In this document: piece after piece, positions 26,320 through 35,732 of the stretch | How the letters are laid out: the number at the start of each line of letters is the position of its first letter | Position numbering within the stretch: position 1 is the first letter of the stretch | Source of the DNA: Ignavibacteriota bacterium | GTDB lineage: Bacteria > Bacteroidota > Ignavibacteria > Ignavibacteriales > Melioribacteraceae | Assembly: GCA_016713565.1 (NCBI GenBank) | Contig: JADJOX010000001.1 | Location: 1 to 64,000, forward strand | DNA length: 64,000 nt | Direction: 5' to 3' | Made by a program: the position numbers and the translations under genes | Notes under the pieces: generated by a model | Told to the model about the DNA's origin: nothing | The model's database searches: none | What the model saw: only the letters and a program-made list of their open reading frames with translations

Positions 26320-27159
26320 ATGGCGGAAAATTTAAAATTAGCTGTTCAAAAAAAAGGCAGACTACATGAAAAATCAATGCAGCTTTTAAAAAGCTGCGGC
26401 ATTGATATTGAAAATTTTCAAGACAGATTATTTGTAACCGCTTCAAATTTTAACTTGGATATTCTTTTTCTAAGAGATGATGATATTCCGGAATATGTTC
26501 AAGATAATGTCGCTCACGTGGGAATTGTCGGGGAAAATGTTTTGCTTGAAAAAGGGTTAAATGTAGAACTTGTAAAAAAACTCGGCTTTGGTAAATGTAC
26601 TTTGTCAATGGGAATACCGGAAAAATTAGACTTAAAAAGTACATCTGAACTTGAAAATAAAACAATAGCAACCTCATATCCCAATATTTTGAATAATTAC
26701 CTTAAAGAAAATAAAATTAGCGCAAAAGTTATTCAAATCAGCGGCTCAGTTGAAATTGCTCCTACGCTTGGAGTTGCGGATTATATTTGCGATTTGGTTT
26801 CAACCGGCAATACATTGAAGTTGAACAAATTAAAAAAATCCTTCAAAGTTTTGGATTCTCAAGCCGTTTTAATCAAAAGTAAAAAATTAGAAAACGATAT
26901 AGAAATCAATAATATTTTTAACAAACTTCTTGTAAGAATTGAATCGTCGCTGAACGCGAGAAATTCAAAATATATAATGATGAATGTGCCTAAAGATTCT
27001 TTGAATAAAATAATTCAAATAATTCCTTCGTTAAAAAGCCCGACAATTTTACCGCTTTCGGATGAAGGACTTTATGCTGTACATGCTGTAATAAAGGAAG
27101 ATAAGTTTTGGGAAATTAACGAACAATTAAAAGATGCCGGAGCTTCCGGAATTTTATAA
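26320..27159 (+). CDS. hisG: ATP phosphoribosyltransferase, long form
   Basis: 279 residues from the ATG at 26320, which has GAGG 5 nt upstream; an in-frame TTG at 26302 lies inside the attenuator T run and is rejected. It catalyses the first step of histidine synthesis, joining ATP and PRPP. Features: LKLAVQKKGRLHEKSMQLL, DNVAHVGIVGENVLLEKG and the PRPP-binding GVADYICDLVSTGNTLK. The last 75 residues (NSKYIMMNVPKDSLNKIIQI, LPLSDEGLYAVHAVI) form the regulatory domain of the long HisG type, which is feedback-inhibited by histidine and does not need HisZ. It is first in the his operon, directly behind the attenuator. Confidence 0.96.
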   Translation: MAENLKLAVQKKGRLHEKSMQLLKSCGIDIENFQDRLFVTASNFNLDILFLRDDDIPEYVQDNVAHVGIVGENVLLEKGLNVELVKKLGFGKCTLSMGIPEKLDLKSTSELENKTIATSYPNILNNYLKENKISAKVIQISGSVEIAPTLGVADYICDLVSTGNTLKLNKLKKSFKVLDSQAVLIKSKKLENDIEINNIFNKLLVRIESSLNARNSKYIMMNVPKDSLNKIIQIIPSLKSPTILPLSDEGLYAVHAVIKEDKFWEINEQLKDAGASGIL

Positions 27160-27280
27160 TTACCGATTGAAAACATAATTCTATAAATGTTTTGGGATTA
27201 CTTTTTACAAAAATTTAAATTCAAATATATCGGTGTTTTCTTAAATATATAATAATCAACGAACGAAGCAATTTTTGAAA

Positions 27281-28564
27281 ATGAAAACAATAATTTTCAG
27301 CAAACTTAGCAAAAAAAATAAAAGTTCAATTCTACAACGTCCGTCAATTGATATGACTAAAACATATCAAATAGTTCAGCCTATTTTAGCTGATATAAAG
27401 AAAAACGGAATTAAAAGTGTTGTTCAATACGCAAAAAAATTTGATGGGTTTTCAAGTAATCAAATTAAAGTAACTGAAAATGAAATAAATAATAGTGAAA
27501 AAAATGTAACAAACGATTATAAAAAAGCAATTAGAGTCGCGGTAAAAAATATAACTAAATTCCACAAAGAACAATTGCCAAAAAATTATTCCATTGAAAC
27601 AATGCGAGGAATAAAATGCTCAAGAGAATTTAAAGCTATTGAAAATGTCGGATTATACATTCCAGGCGGAACGGCAATTTTACCATCAACTTTAATGATG
27701 TTGGCAATTCCCGCGAAAATAGCCGGTTGTAAGAAAATAATTGTGTGCTCACCTACAAAAAAAAATATGACTCCCGAAGTTTTATATGTGGCAAAATTAT
27801 TGGGTATCAAGGATATTTATAAAGTCGGAGGAGCTCAAGCAATTGGTTTAATGGCTTATGGAACAGAGGAAATATCAAAAGTTGATAAAATATTCGGACC
27901 GGGAAATCAATTTGTAGCAGCGGCAAAAGCTTTAGTAAGTATTGATCCAAATGGCTGCGCGATTGATATGATAGCCGGACCAAGTGAGTTATTAGTAATC
28001 GCTGATGATTCTGCCGATCCAAAATTTATAGCTTCGGATTTGCTCTCACAAGCTGAACACGGAAATGATTCGCAAGTTATATTGTGTACAACAAGTATTC
28101 ATTTAAGCAGAAAAGTCGCGCAGGAAATAAAAGTCCAAACAGAAAATCTTGAACGAAAGGAATTTGTTAAAGGTTCTTTGGATAATTCATTTATAATTGT
28201 TTTTGATAAAATTGATGACGCGATTGAGTTTAGTAATTCTTACGCTCCTGAACATCTAATTCTAAATTTTATAAATGTTAAATCAAAATTATCAAAAATA
28301 CGAAATGCGGGCTCTGTGTTTGTCGGACAATATTCACCCGAAAGTGTTGGGGATTATGCGTCGGGAACAAATCATTCACTGCCTACTTACGGTTATGCAA
28401 AATCAATAGGCGGTGTTTCAGTAGAACAATTTATGAAAGGAATAACTTTTCAGCAATTAAGTAAGGAAGGATTGTTTAATATTTCTAAATCCGTTATTGA
28501 ATTAGCTAATACTGAAAAGCTGCAAGCTCATGCAAACGCGGTTAAAATTAGGTTAATAAAATGA
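27281..28564 (+). CDS. hisD: Histidinol dehydrogenase
   Basis: 427 residues from the ATG at 27281 (an in-frame TTG six bases upstream is less likely). A zinc enzyme that oxidises histidinol to histidine in the last two steps, using NAD. Features: NVGLYIPGGTAILPSTLMML (NAD-binding segment), VGGAQAIGLMAYGTEEI, FGPGNQFVAAAKAL, IDMIAGPSELLVIADDSADP, and the zinc-binding SDLLSQAEHGNDSQV. The catalytic region SNSYAPEHL and the C-terminal GDYASGTNHSLPTYGYAK are present. It follows hisG after 121 nt and overlaps hisC by 4 nt (ATGA). Confidence 0.97.
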   Translation: MKTIIFSKLSKKNKSSILQRPSIDMTKTYQIVQPILADIKKNGIKSVVQYAKKFDGFSSNQIKVTENEINNSEKNVTNDYKKAIRVAVKNITKFHKEQLPKNYSIETMRGIKCSREFKAIENVGLYIPGGTAILPSTLMMLAIPAKIAGCKKIIVCSPTKKNMTPEVLYVAKLLGIKDIYKVGGAQAIGLMAYGTEEISKVDKIFGPGNQFVAAAKALVSIDPNGCAIDMIAGPSELLVIADDSADPKFIASDLLSQAEHGNDSQVILCTTSIHLSRKVAQEIKVQTENLERKEFVKGSLDNSFIIVFDKIDDAIEFSNSYAPEHLILNFINVKSKLSKIRNAGSVFVGQYSPESVGDYASGTNHSLPTYGYAKSIGGVSVEQFMKGITFQQLSKEGLFNISKSVIELANTEKLQAHANAVKIRLIK

Positions 28565-29607
28565 TTGAAAAATTAGTTAGAAAAAATATTCTTAAATTAA
28601 AACCATATACTTCAGCGAGAGATTCTTTCTTAGAAGGAATATTACTCGACGCAAATGAAAATAGTTTGGGCAGTGTAATAAAAGATGATTACAATCTACA
28701 ATTAAATCGTTATCCGGATCCGGCGCAAAATAAGTTAAGGGAAAAATTATCAAAATATTTAAATGTATCGCCGGATAAGTTATTTTTTGGCGTTGGTTCC
28801 GATGAAATTATTGATTTGTTAATACGAATTTTTTGTGAACCTAAAAAAGATTCAGTTATAATTCCTGAACCGACATACGGAATGTATCAAGTTGCTTGTG
28901 ATATTAATGAGGTTGAAACAATTACTGTTCCGCTTAACAAAAATTTTCAAGTTGATGTTAATTCTACATTATCGGCGGTTAAAAAAAATACAAAAATGAT
29001 TTTTTTATGTTCGCCTAATAACCCAACGGCAAATTCTCTAAGTAAAAAAAATGTAATTCAAATATTAAATAACTTTAATGGAATTGTTGTTATAGACGAA
29101 GCTTATATTGATTTTAACGAAACGAAATCATTTTTAAAGGAACTGAAGAAATATCCGAATTTAGTAATTACCCGAACATTCAGTAAAGCTTGGGGTTTGG
29201 CGGGAATTAGATGCGGATATTCAATAGCCGATGTGTTTATAACAAAATTATTATTTAAAATTAAAGCCCCTTACAATCTAAATAAATTAACCGCAAATGC
29301 TATTCTAAATTCATTGCAAAATGTAAAACGAAAAACCCAATTTGTTGAAAAACTTAATTCGGAAAAAGAAAAAATCGTAAGTGAATTAAAAAGTATTAAA
29401 CAAATTCAAAAAATATACCCGAGCGACGCAAACTTTATTTTGTTCAAAATTAAAAATGCGACGGATATTTATAATAAGTTAGCTGCAAAAGGTGTAATTA
29501 TAAGAAATAGAAGCAACCAATTAAATTTAGATGATTGTCTTCGCGTATCAATTGGAACTCCAAAAGAAAATAAAACATTTATTAAAAAGCTTAAAGAAAT
29601 ATTATGA
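28561..29607 (+). CDS. hisC: Histidinol-phosphate aminotransferase
   Basis: 348 residues. A PLP class I/II aminotransferase that converts imidazole-acetol phosphate to histidinol phosphate. Features: LDANENSLGS near the N-terminus, LNRYPDPAQNKLR, FGVGSDEIIDLLIR, IFLCSPNNPTANSLS, IVVIDEAYIDF, and the PLP lysine in TRTFSKAWGLAGIRCGY. The C-terminal Arg region LRVSIGTPKEN binds the phosphate. Its start overlaps hisD and its stop overlaps hisB, both ATGA, indicating translational coupling. Confidence 0.97.
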   Translation: MIEKLVRKNILKLKPYTSARDSFLEGILLDANENSLGSVIKDDYNLQLNRYPDPAQNKLREKLSKYLNVSPDKLFFGVGSDEIIDLLIRIFCEPKKDSVIIPEPTYGMYQVACDINEVETITVPLNKNFQVDVNSTLSAVKKNTKMIFLCSPNNPTANSLSKKNVIQILNNFNGIVVIDEAYIDFNETKSFLKELKKYPNLVITRTFSKAWGLAGIRCGYSIADVFITKLLFKIKAPYNLNKLTANAILNSLQNVKRKTQFVEKLNSEKEKIVSELKSIKQIQKIYPSDANFILFKIKNATDIYNKLAAKGVIIRNRSNQLNLDDCLRVSIGTPKENKTFIKKLKEIL

Positions 29608-30203
29608 ACGGAAATGAACTTAAACGCAAAGCTGAATCGATTAGATCAACAAAGGAAACTAAAATAAAAATATCTGTAAATTTAGACGGAAGCGGTGAAT
29701 CCAACATCAATACCGGAATAGGATTTTTTGATCATATGCTTGAGCAAATAGCCAAACACGCGAACGTTGATTTGGATATTCACGTTGACGGCGATTTGCA
29801 TGTAGATGAACATCATACGGTTGAAGATGTCGGAATTACTTTAGGTGAGGTTTTGTTAAAAGCATTAGGTGATAAAAAAGGAATTCAGCGATATGGATTT
29901 TATGTCCCAATGGATGAATCGATTGCGTTATGCGTTATCGATTTAGGCGGGAGATTTTATTTGAAATTTAAAGCTAAATTTGAAAGAGAATTGGTTGGAG
30001 AATTTCCCACGGAATTAACAGAAGAATTTTTCAGGGGGTTGGCAAGCGGATTAAAAGCAAATATTTTTATTAAAGTGAAAGGGCAAAACGATCATCATAA
30101 AATTGAAGCGATTTTTAAATCATTTGCCAAAGCACTAAATGAAGCATGCAGACTTGATGAAAGAAACAAAGGAAGAATTCCTTCAACAAAAGGTATTATA
30201 TGA
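29604..30203 (+). CDS. hisB: Imidazoleglycerol-phosphate dehydratase
   Basis: 199 residues, single-domain form. It removes water from imidazoleglycerol phosphate, using a manganese centre. The metal-ligand repeats are visible: GFFDHMLEQIAKHANVDL, VDEHHTVEDVGITLGE, and in the second half KGQNDHHKIEAIFKSFAKAL. YVPMDESIALCVIDLGGR and FFRGLASG are family blocks. It lacks the histidinol-phosphate phosphatase domain of the enterobacterial bifunctional HisB, and no phosphatase gene is in this operon, so that step must be encoded elsewhere. Overlaps hisC and hisH by 4 nt each. Confidence 0.97.
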   Translation: MNGNELKRKAESIRSTKETKIKISVNLDGSGESNINTGIGFFDHMLEQIAKHANVDLDIHVDGDLHVDEHHTVEDVGITLGEVLLKALGDKKGIQRYGFYVPMDESIALCVIDLGGRFYLKFKAKFERELVGEFPTELTEEFFRGLASGLKANIFIKVKGQNDHHKIEAIFKSFAKALNEACRLDERNKGRIPSTKGII

Positions 30204-30787
30204 TAGCATTAATTGATTATGGCGCCGGTAATTTAAAATCCGTCGCAAATGCATTGGATGATCTTAAAACGGAATATAAAATCACAAATAAAAGTAATGA
30301 AATAAATGCTGCGGATAAAATTATTTTTCCCGGCGTTGGCGAAGCTGCTTCTGCAATGAATAAATTAAATGAAATGAATATTGTAGAAACAATTAAATCA
30401 ACAAACAAACCGCTTTTGGGAATTTGTCTTGGAATGCAATTAATGGCTACTTTTTCAGAAGAACGAAACACAAAATGTTTGGATATTGTTAAATTAGTTG
30501 TTAAGCAATTTGATTCCTCAAAAGTAAAAGTTCCTCATATGGGTTGGAACATGGTTGAATATAAAACTACAAATAAACTTTTTACAGATGTTAAAAGCGG
30601 CGAAAATTTTTATTTTGCCAATTCGTATTTTGTACCAATTTCAGAATATACAATAGCTTCCACTAATTATGATATAATTTTTAGTTCGGCAATTAATAAA
30701 CATAATTTTTACGGTGTTCAATTTCATCCCGAAAAATCCGGGAAAGTCGGACTTCAAGTTCTAAAAAATTTTGTTGAATTATGCTGA
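30200..30787 (+). CDS. hisH: Imidazole glycerol phosphate synthase, glutaminase subunit
   Basis: 195 residues. A class I glutamine amidotransferase that feeds ammonia to HisF. The triad is visible: Cys in LLGICLGMQLM, then His and Glu in YGVQFHPEKSG near the C-terminus. The N-terminus IALIDYGAGNLKSVANAL and the FPGVGEAASAM oxyanion strand are typical; the conserved PHMGWN is present as VPHMGWNMVEY. It overlaps hisB by 4 nt and is followed by a 99-nt gap before hisA, the largest gap inside the operon after the hisG-hisD one. Confidence 0.96.
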   Translation: MIALIDYGAGNLKSVANALDDLKTEYKITNKSNEINAADKIIFPGVGEAASAMNKLNEMNIVETIKSTNKPLLGICLGMQLMATFSEERNTKCLDIVKLVVKQFDSSKVKVPHMGWNMVEYKTTNKLFTDVKSGENFYFANSYFVPISEYTIASTNYDIIFSSAINKHNFYGVQFHPEKSGKVGLQVLKNFVELC

Positions 30788-30886
30788 TTTTAAATTTTAT
30801 ATAGTTGTAAAAAAATAATAAAACAATTTATTGTCATTGCTATTTTTAATATAGCATGATGTAATTTTAATGAAAGAAAAGTAATT

Positions 30887-31606
30887 ATGTTAATTATACC
30901 TGCAATCGATATTATTGACGGAAAAGTTGTAAGACTTTCCAAAGGAGAATATAATTCAGTTGTAAATTATAATATTGATCCAATTGAACAGGCAAAAATT
31001 TATAACGAATTTGGTTTCGAATGGCTTCATGTTGTTGATCTTTCCGGTTCAAAAGATGGAAAAATTGAGACGATAAAAATAATTGAAGAAATTAAAAAAA
31101 CAACTAAATTGAAAATTGAATTCGGCGGTGGAATTAGATCGTTAAATGACGTAATTGATCTTTACAATATTGGTGTTGAGGGAATAATAATAGGATCATT
31201 ATCAATTACGAATAAAAATGAATTCGAATCAATTTTTGATAAAATTGAGCCATCTAAAATTATTATTGCGGCAGATGTTTTAGATTATCAAATTAGAATA
31301 AAGGGTTGGACAGAAAACTCTAATATACATTTGTTTGATCATATTGAATACTGCAGTAAATTAAAAATAGATAATTTTCTTTGTACCGATATTGCCGTCG
31401 ACGGAATGCTGACCGGACCAAGCTACAATTTATATAAATCCGTAGCTGAAAAATATCCGAATATTAAATTAACGGCTTCGGGCGGAGTAAGCAGCATTCA
31501 TGAAATTTTGCAATTAAAATATTTGCCATTGCGCGGCGTTGTAATTGGCAAAGCAATTTATGAAAATAAAATAAATTTAGAGGAGCTGGCAAAACTTGCT
31601 TTGTAA
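30887..31606 (+). CDS. hisA: ProFAR isomerase (HisA)
   Basis: 239 residues, ATG after GAAAG. It is a TIM barrel that isomerises the aminoaldose ProFAR to PRFAR. Features: LIIPAIDIIDGKVVRLSKGE with the catalytic Asp, LHVVDLSGSKDG, IEFGGGIRSLNDV (phosphate loop), the second catalytic Asp in FLCTDIAVDGMLTGP, and ASGGVSSIHEI plus GVVIGKAIYEN for the second phosphate site. The residue patterns fit HisA rather than TrpF or PriA. The 3' end overlaps hisF by 11 nt. Confidence 0.95.
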   Translation: MLIIPAIDIIDGKVVRLSKGEYNSVVNYNIDPIEQAKIYNEFGFEWLHVVDLSGSKDGKIETIKIIEEIKKTTKLKIEFGGGIRSLNDVIDLYNIGVEGIIIGSLSITNKNEFESIFDKIEPSKIIIAADVLDYQIRIKGWTENSNIHLFDHIEYCSKLKIDNFLCTDIAVDGMLTGPSYNLYKSVAEKYPNIKLTASGGVSSIHEILQLKYLPLRGVVIGKAIYENKINLEELAKLAL

Positions 31607-32351
31607 AAGAATTATTCCTTGTTTAGATATAAAGGACGGAATTGTTGTTAAGGGAACAAACTTCGTAAACTTACGCGAAGCAGGTTCAGCAGTTGAACTT
31701 GCTGAAAGATATTATGAAGAAGGCGCGGATGAATTGGTATTTTTAGATATTACCGCAACTTTGGAACGAAGAAAAACATTAGCTGAATTGGTTGAAGAAG
31801 TATCAAAGGTAATTAGAATTCCATTTACGGTTGGCGGAGGAATTTCTAAAATTGAAGATATTGAAAAATTACTTAACGCCGGAGCTGATAAAGTTTCGTT
31901 AAATTCTTCAATTGTAAAAAATCCAAATTTAATTTCCGACGCTTCAAAAAGTTTTGGAAGTCAAGCTATAGTTGCGGCAATTGATTCAAGAACAATTGGA
32001 GATATTCACAAAGTTTACATTAAAGGCGGAACCGAAGAAACTGAATTAGAAACAATTTCTTGGTGTAAAAAAGCTGAAGAACTTGGAGCCGGAGAAATAT
32101 TGCTTACATCAATGAATAAAGACGGCACAAAATCCGGTTATGATATTGAATTACTCAAGTATTTGTCGGAAAATTTAACTATCCCGATAATTGCGTCCGG
32201 CGGCGCGGGAACAAAAGAGCATTTTCTGGAAGCATTTAAATATGCAAATGTCGACGCTTGTCTTGCCGCAAGTTTGTTTCATTATAAGGAATTGGAAATT
32301 ATTGAATTAAAAAAATATCTATTCCAAAACAAAGTCAATGTAAGACTGTAA
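31596..32351 (+). CDS. hisF: Imidazole glycerol phosphate synthase, cyclase subunit
   Basis: 251 residues, starting at a TTG (31596) that has AGGAG 10 nt upstream; the next codons LCKRIIPCLDIKDG match the universal HisF N-terminus, so no later start is possible. It is a TIM barrel that closes the imidazole ring using ammonia from HisH. Features: PCLDIKDGIVVKGTNFVNLR with the catalytic Asp, ELVFLDITATLERR, FTVGGGISKIEDI, GADKVSLNSSIVKNP, and the second Asp region LLTSMNKDGTKSGYD. Translation is coupled to hisA through the 11-nt overlap. Confidence 0.96.
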   Translation: MLCKRIIPCLDIKDGIVVKGTNFVNLREAGSAVELAERYYEEGADELVFLDITATLERRKTLAELVEEVSKVIRIPFTVGGGISKIEDIEKLLNAGADKVSLNSSIVKNPNLISDASKSFGSQAIVAAIDSRTIGDIHKVYIKGGTEETELETISWCKKAEELGAGEILLTSMNKDGTKSGYDIELLKYLSENLTIPIIASGGAGTKEHFLEAFKYANVDACLAASLFHYKELEIIELKKYLFQNKVNVRL

Positions 32352-32397
32352 ATATTATTCGCGTAATTTTTAATTTGCATTTATTTAAAAGGTTAAT

Positions 32398-33012
32398 ATG
32401 ATAGACATTGAAAAAATTGATTTTGAAAAGCAAAACGGATTAGTTCCTGCGATTATTATTGATATAACTACCGATCAAGTTTTAATGCTGGGATATATGA
32501 ATAAGGAATCATTGACCCATACAATTGAAAAGCAAAAAGTTGTTTTCTTCAGCAGAACAAAAAATAGGCTTTGGCTTAAGGGTGAAACTTCCGGAAATTA
32601 CTTAAACTTAGTTTCTATAAATTCCGATTGCGATAATGATACATTGCTGATTTACGCAAAACCTGAAGGACCTACTTGCCACACCGGATCGTATTCATGT
32701 TTTTCCAATGTAGATAAAAATAACGTTCAATTTTTAAGTTACTTATTTGAGCTTATCAAAGATCGAAAAGTAAAAATGCCGGAAAATTCATATACAACAA
32801 AGTTATTTCAGAAAGGCTCAAACAGAATAATTCAGAAAGTTGGTGAAGAAGCAATTGAAACGGTTATTGCGGCAAAGAATAATGACAAAGCGGAATTAAT
32901 TAACGAAGTTTCAGATTTATTTTTTCATTTGTTTGTAATGCTGGCCGATCAAAAAGTTGAATTTTCGGAAATTATTTCTAATCTTCAAAATCGTCATTCC
33001 AATAGAAAATAA
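32398..33012 (+). CDS. hisIE: Bifunctional phosphoribosyl-AMP cyclohydrolase/phosphoribosyl-ATP pyrophosphatase
   Basis: 204 residues, ATG after AAAAGG. The N-terminal HisI domain (about 1-110) opens the purine ring and has VLMLGYMNKESL, FFSRTKNRLWLKGETSGN and the metal-binding SDCDNDTLLIYA plus GPTCHTGSYSCF. The C-terminal HisE domain (about 115-204) removes pyrophosphate and has KLFQKGSNRIIQKVGEEAIE and ELINEVSDLFFHLFVML. The fusion is common in Bacteroidota. It is last in the his operon, 46 nt after hisF. Confidence 0.96.
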   Translation: MIDIEKIDFEKQNGLVPAIIIDITTDQVLMLGYMNKESLTHTIEKQKVVFFSRTKNRLWLKGETSGNYLNLVSINSDCDNDTLLIYAKPEGPTCHTGSYSCFSNVDKNNVQFLSYLFELIKDRKVKMPENSYTTKLFQKGSNRIIQKVGEEAIETVIAAKNNDKAELINEVSDLFFHLFVMLADQKVEFSEIISNLQNRHSNRK

Positions 33013-33219
33013 AATATCAATAAAAATATATTATATCTTTTTATTTGTTTTATGATTAATTTATTGTCAAATTGACTAATCTCATTCTTACAAATCATTG
33101 TAAAATGATATAATCTTTAAATTAAAGGTTGGATTTCATTTTTCAACTTCTACTTTTTCAAAACCCCAAACTTTAATTATATAATTAATTAAAAATTTGA
33201 AAATAGAAGGAATGAAAAC

Positions 33220-34296
33220 ATGTTAAACAACATTGAAAAAAATAAATGGAATACTGTCATTATTGGTGCTGGTCAAGCAGGTTTAGCTACAGGATATTAT
33301 TTATCAAAAAAGAATATTGATTTTATTATTATTGATAAATGCAGTAAAATAGGAGATTCTTGGCGTAAAAGATGGGATAGTTTACAGCTTTTCACACCTT
33401 CACAATATGATGGACTTCCTGGTTTAAAATTTTCAATGCCAAAAGATAGCTTTCCTACCAAGGATGAAATGGCAGATTATTTGGAAAAATATGTTAAAGA
33501 ATTTTCACTTTTGGTCAAATTTAATACAGAAATATTTGAAATTAGTAAAATAACAGATGATTTTGAGATAGTTACATCCAATGGGATGATAATAGCTAAA
33601 AATTTAGTAATTGCAACTGGTACAAATCAAATTGGAAAAATTCCAGAGTTTACTCAAAACTTGAATAAGGATATTTTTCAAATTCATTCTTCTCAATATA
33701 AAAACCCTCAATCACTTCCAAATGGAAAAACACTTGTTGTTGGAGCAGGTACATCTGGTGTTGAAATAGCAATTGAACTTTCAAAAAGCAGAGAAACATT
33801 CATTTCTGGAAAACCAACTCCGCACATTCCCGATCCAATTTTTCGTTATGCGGGAGGAGCTTATTGGTGGTTTATAAGTAATATTTTAACTACTAATACA
33901 CCGATAGGAAAAAAAGTTAAGGGTAAAATCTTAAAAGAAGGTGCACCATTAATTAGAGTTTCTTTTAACGAATTAAAATCTGCCGGGGTTAAACCACTTC
34001 CTCGAGTAATTGGAGTGCAAGATGGTTTGCCAAAATTGCAAAATGGTGAAGTTATATCAGTTTCATCAATTGTATGGTCAACTGGTTATAAACCTGATTT
34101 TTCTTGGCTAAACTTAGATGCAATTGATAAATCTGGATGGCCAGATGCTCAAAGAGGAATTTCGAATAAAATTAATGGATTATATTTTGTAGGCATGTTG
34201 TTTCAATTTGGTTTAACCTCAGGACTTGTTGGTGGAGTTGGGCGTGATGCAGCATTTGTTGTTGAGCAAATTATAAAAAAATACGGCAATAATTGA
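33220..34296 (+). CDS. Flavin-containing monooxygenase-like oxidoreductase (CzcO type)
   Basis: 358 residues. It has FAD loop NTVIIGAGQAGLATGYYLSK at the N-terminus and the NADPH loop KTLVVGAGTSGVEIAIELSK at about 170, with the linking segment GDSWRKRWDSLQLFTPSQYD that is typical of flavoprotein monooxygenases of the CzcO group. The C-terminal region has SSIVWSTGYKPDFSWL and GLYFVGMLFQFGLTSGL. Many relatives are annotated as predicted flavoproteins involved in potassium transport, a misleading label; the real substrate is unknown. It has its own 207-bp upstream region after hisIE and is followed 97 nt later by sufE. It is less A+T-biased in codon choice than the broken genes, but not unusual for the window. 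Confidence 0.8.
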   Translation: MLNNIEKNKWNTVIIGAGQAGLATGYYLSKKNIDFIIIDKCSKIGDSWRKRWDSLQLFTPSQYDGLPGLKFSMPKDSFPTKDEMADYLEKYVKEFSLLVKFNTEIFEISKITDDFEIVTSNGMIIAKNLVIATGTNQIGKIPEFTQNLNKDIFQIHSSQYKNPQSLPNGKTLVVGAGTSGVEIAIELSKSRETFISGKPTPHIPDPIFRYAGGAYWWFISNILTTNTPIGKKVKGKILKEGAPLIRVSFNELKSAGVKPLPRVIGVQDGLPKLQNGEVISVSSIVWSTGYKPDFSWLNLDAIDKSGWPDAQRGISNKINGLYFVGMLFQFGLTSGLVGGVGRDAAFVVEQIIKKYGNN

Positions 34297-34393
34297 TTTT
34301 TAATATTAATTTCAAATCGTACAAAAATATTTTTCCAGTTTATTTAATTTAACTTCTTAGTTAACTTTAGGAATTGAATAAAGAGAATCTAAA

Positions 34394-34819
34394 ATGTCTG
34401 TAATTAATGAACAAAATAAATTGGTTGAAGAATTTTCCGAATTTACAGAATGGGAAGATAAATATTCTTTGCTTATAAAAATGGGTAAAGAACTTGGTGA
34501 ATTAGATCCGGAAATTAAAATTGATAAAAACAAAATATCCGGCTGTCAATCGCAAGTTTGGATGCATGCAAAACTTGAAGACGACAGAATGATAATATTC
34601 GGTGATAGCGATGCGATGATAGTTAAAGGTTTAGTTGCATTGTTAATTAAAGTTTATTCAAACCAAAACCCAGAAGATATTCTTTCATCACCGCCGAATT
34701 TTTTGAATGAAATTGGAATCGATAAACATCTTTCTCCAACACGAAAAAATGGTTTAGGATCAATGTTAAAACAAATTCAACTTTTTGCAATTGCCTTTAA
34801 AACGTTAAGCAGCAAATAA
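34394..34819 (+). CDS. sufE: SufE-family sulfur-acceptor protein
   Basis: 141 residues. SufE accepts persulfide sulfur from the cysteine desulfurase SufS and passes it to the SufBCD scaffold for Fe-S cluster assembly in the cytoplasm. Features: DKYSLLIKMGKELGEL, the active Cys in KISGCQSQVWMHAKL, and the C-terminal helices GLVALLIKVYSNQNPEDIL and TRKNGLGSMLKQIQLFA. Length and motif order match. No sufS or sufBCD is adjacent here, so it is a detached copy. Its stop overlaps the next start as TAATG. Confidence 0.94.
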   Translation: MSVINEQNKLVEEFSEFTEWEDKYSLLIKMGKELGELDPEIKIDKNKISGCQSQVWMHAKLEDDRMIIFGDSDAMIVKGLVALLIKVYSNQNPEDILSSPPNFLNEIGIDKHLSPTRKNGLGSMLKQIQLFAIAFKTLSSK

Positions 34820-35682
34820 TGAATAAAATTATATTTTTTATTCTTTTTGTTTTTCATTTTACAATTTACCCACAAAACACTGTTCAAACAAAATTCGGCT
34901 CAATTTGCAGATTTGAATTTAATAATTCGCCTTTCCCAAGTAAATTAAGAGCGGATGGACATACATATAATAATAAATTCTATTCAAACGAAGAACATTA
35001 TCAGGATTCTACTGTTTTAATTTTCATTCCAAAATATTTCAAACCGAATGATTCTGTTGATTATGTATTTTACTTTCATGGATGGTATAATAACATTGAT
35101 TCCGCCTTGGTTCAATTCAATTTGATTGAACAGTTTTACAACAGTAAGAAAAACGCTGTGTTTGTTTTTCCTGAAGGACCGAAAAATTCACCCGATTCTT
35201 TTGGAGGAAAACTCGAAGAGAAAAATCGATTTACAGATTTGGTAAATGAAGTAAATGTAAAACTTGGAGAAATTTTTAAAACTCAAATTAATACCGGAAA
35301 AATTACTTTATCCGGTCACAGCGGAGCCTATAGAATAATAGCCTATATTTTATTAAACGGCGGACTTACAAACAAAATTAAAAATGTAATTTTATTTGAT
35401 GCTTTGTATGCGGATACAGAAAAGTTTACATTTTGGATTGATAATTTTAACGGAAAATTTATCAATATTTATACAGATCAAGGCGGCACTAAATCAGAAT
35501 CGCAAAATTTAGTTACATGTCTTGAAGGCTGGAATATTGATTTTAAAATTATTAAATCTGATGATTTTAATACTGAGGATCTTAAACAAAGCAGAATAAT
35601 TTTTATTGAATCTAAACTTGATCATAATGAAGTTATAAGCACAAAAAATCAATTCCAAATATTTCTTGAATCTTCTTTTTAA
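34819..35682 (+). CDS. Secreted alpha/beta-hydrolase-fold protein
   Basis: 287 residues, start overlapping the sufE stop (TAATG). A signal peptide (IIFFILFVFHFTIYPQ) directs export. The body has a strand-oxyanion region YVFYFHGWYNNIDSAL, FVFPEGPKNSPDSFGGKLEE, the nucleophile elbow ITLSGHSGAYRIIAYIL (Ser at about 167) and a late His in ESKLDHNEVIS. The order fits an alpha/beta hydrolase, with Asp likely in FDALYADTEKF. The substrate is unknown. Translational coupling to sufE may be fortuitous, as the two functions are not obviously connected. Confidence 0.7.
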   Translation: MNKIIFFILFVFHFTIYPQNTVQTKFGSICRFEFNNSPFPSKLRADGHTYNNKFYSNEEHYQDSTVLIFIPKYFKPNDSVDYVFYFHGWYNNIDSALVQFNLIEQFYNSKKNAVFVFPEGPKNSPDSFGGKLEEKNRFTDLVNEVNVKLGEIFKTQINTGKITLSGHSGAYRIIAYILLNGGLTNKIKNVILFDALYADTEKFTFWIDNFNGKFINIYTDQGGTKSESQNLVTCLEGWNIDFKIIKSDDFNTEDLKQSRIIFIESKLDHNEVISTKNQFQIFLESSF

Positions 35683-35732
35683 AATATTAGTATTATTATT
35701 CAATAGCTTATTTAAAATAAAATGAATTAAAA

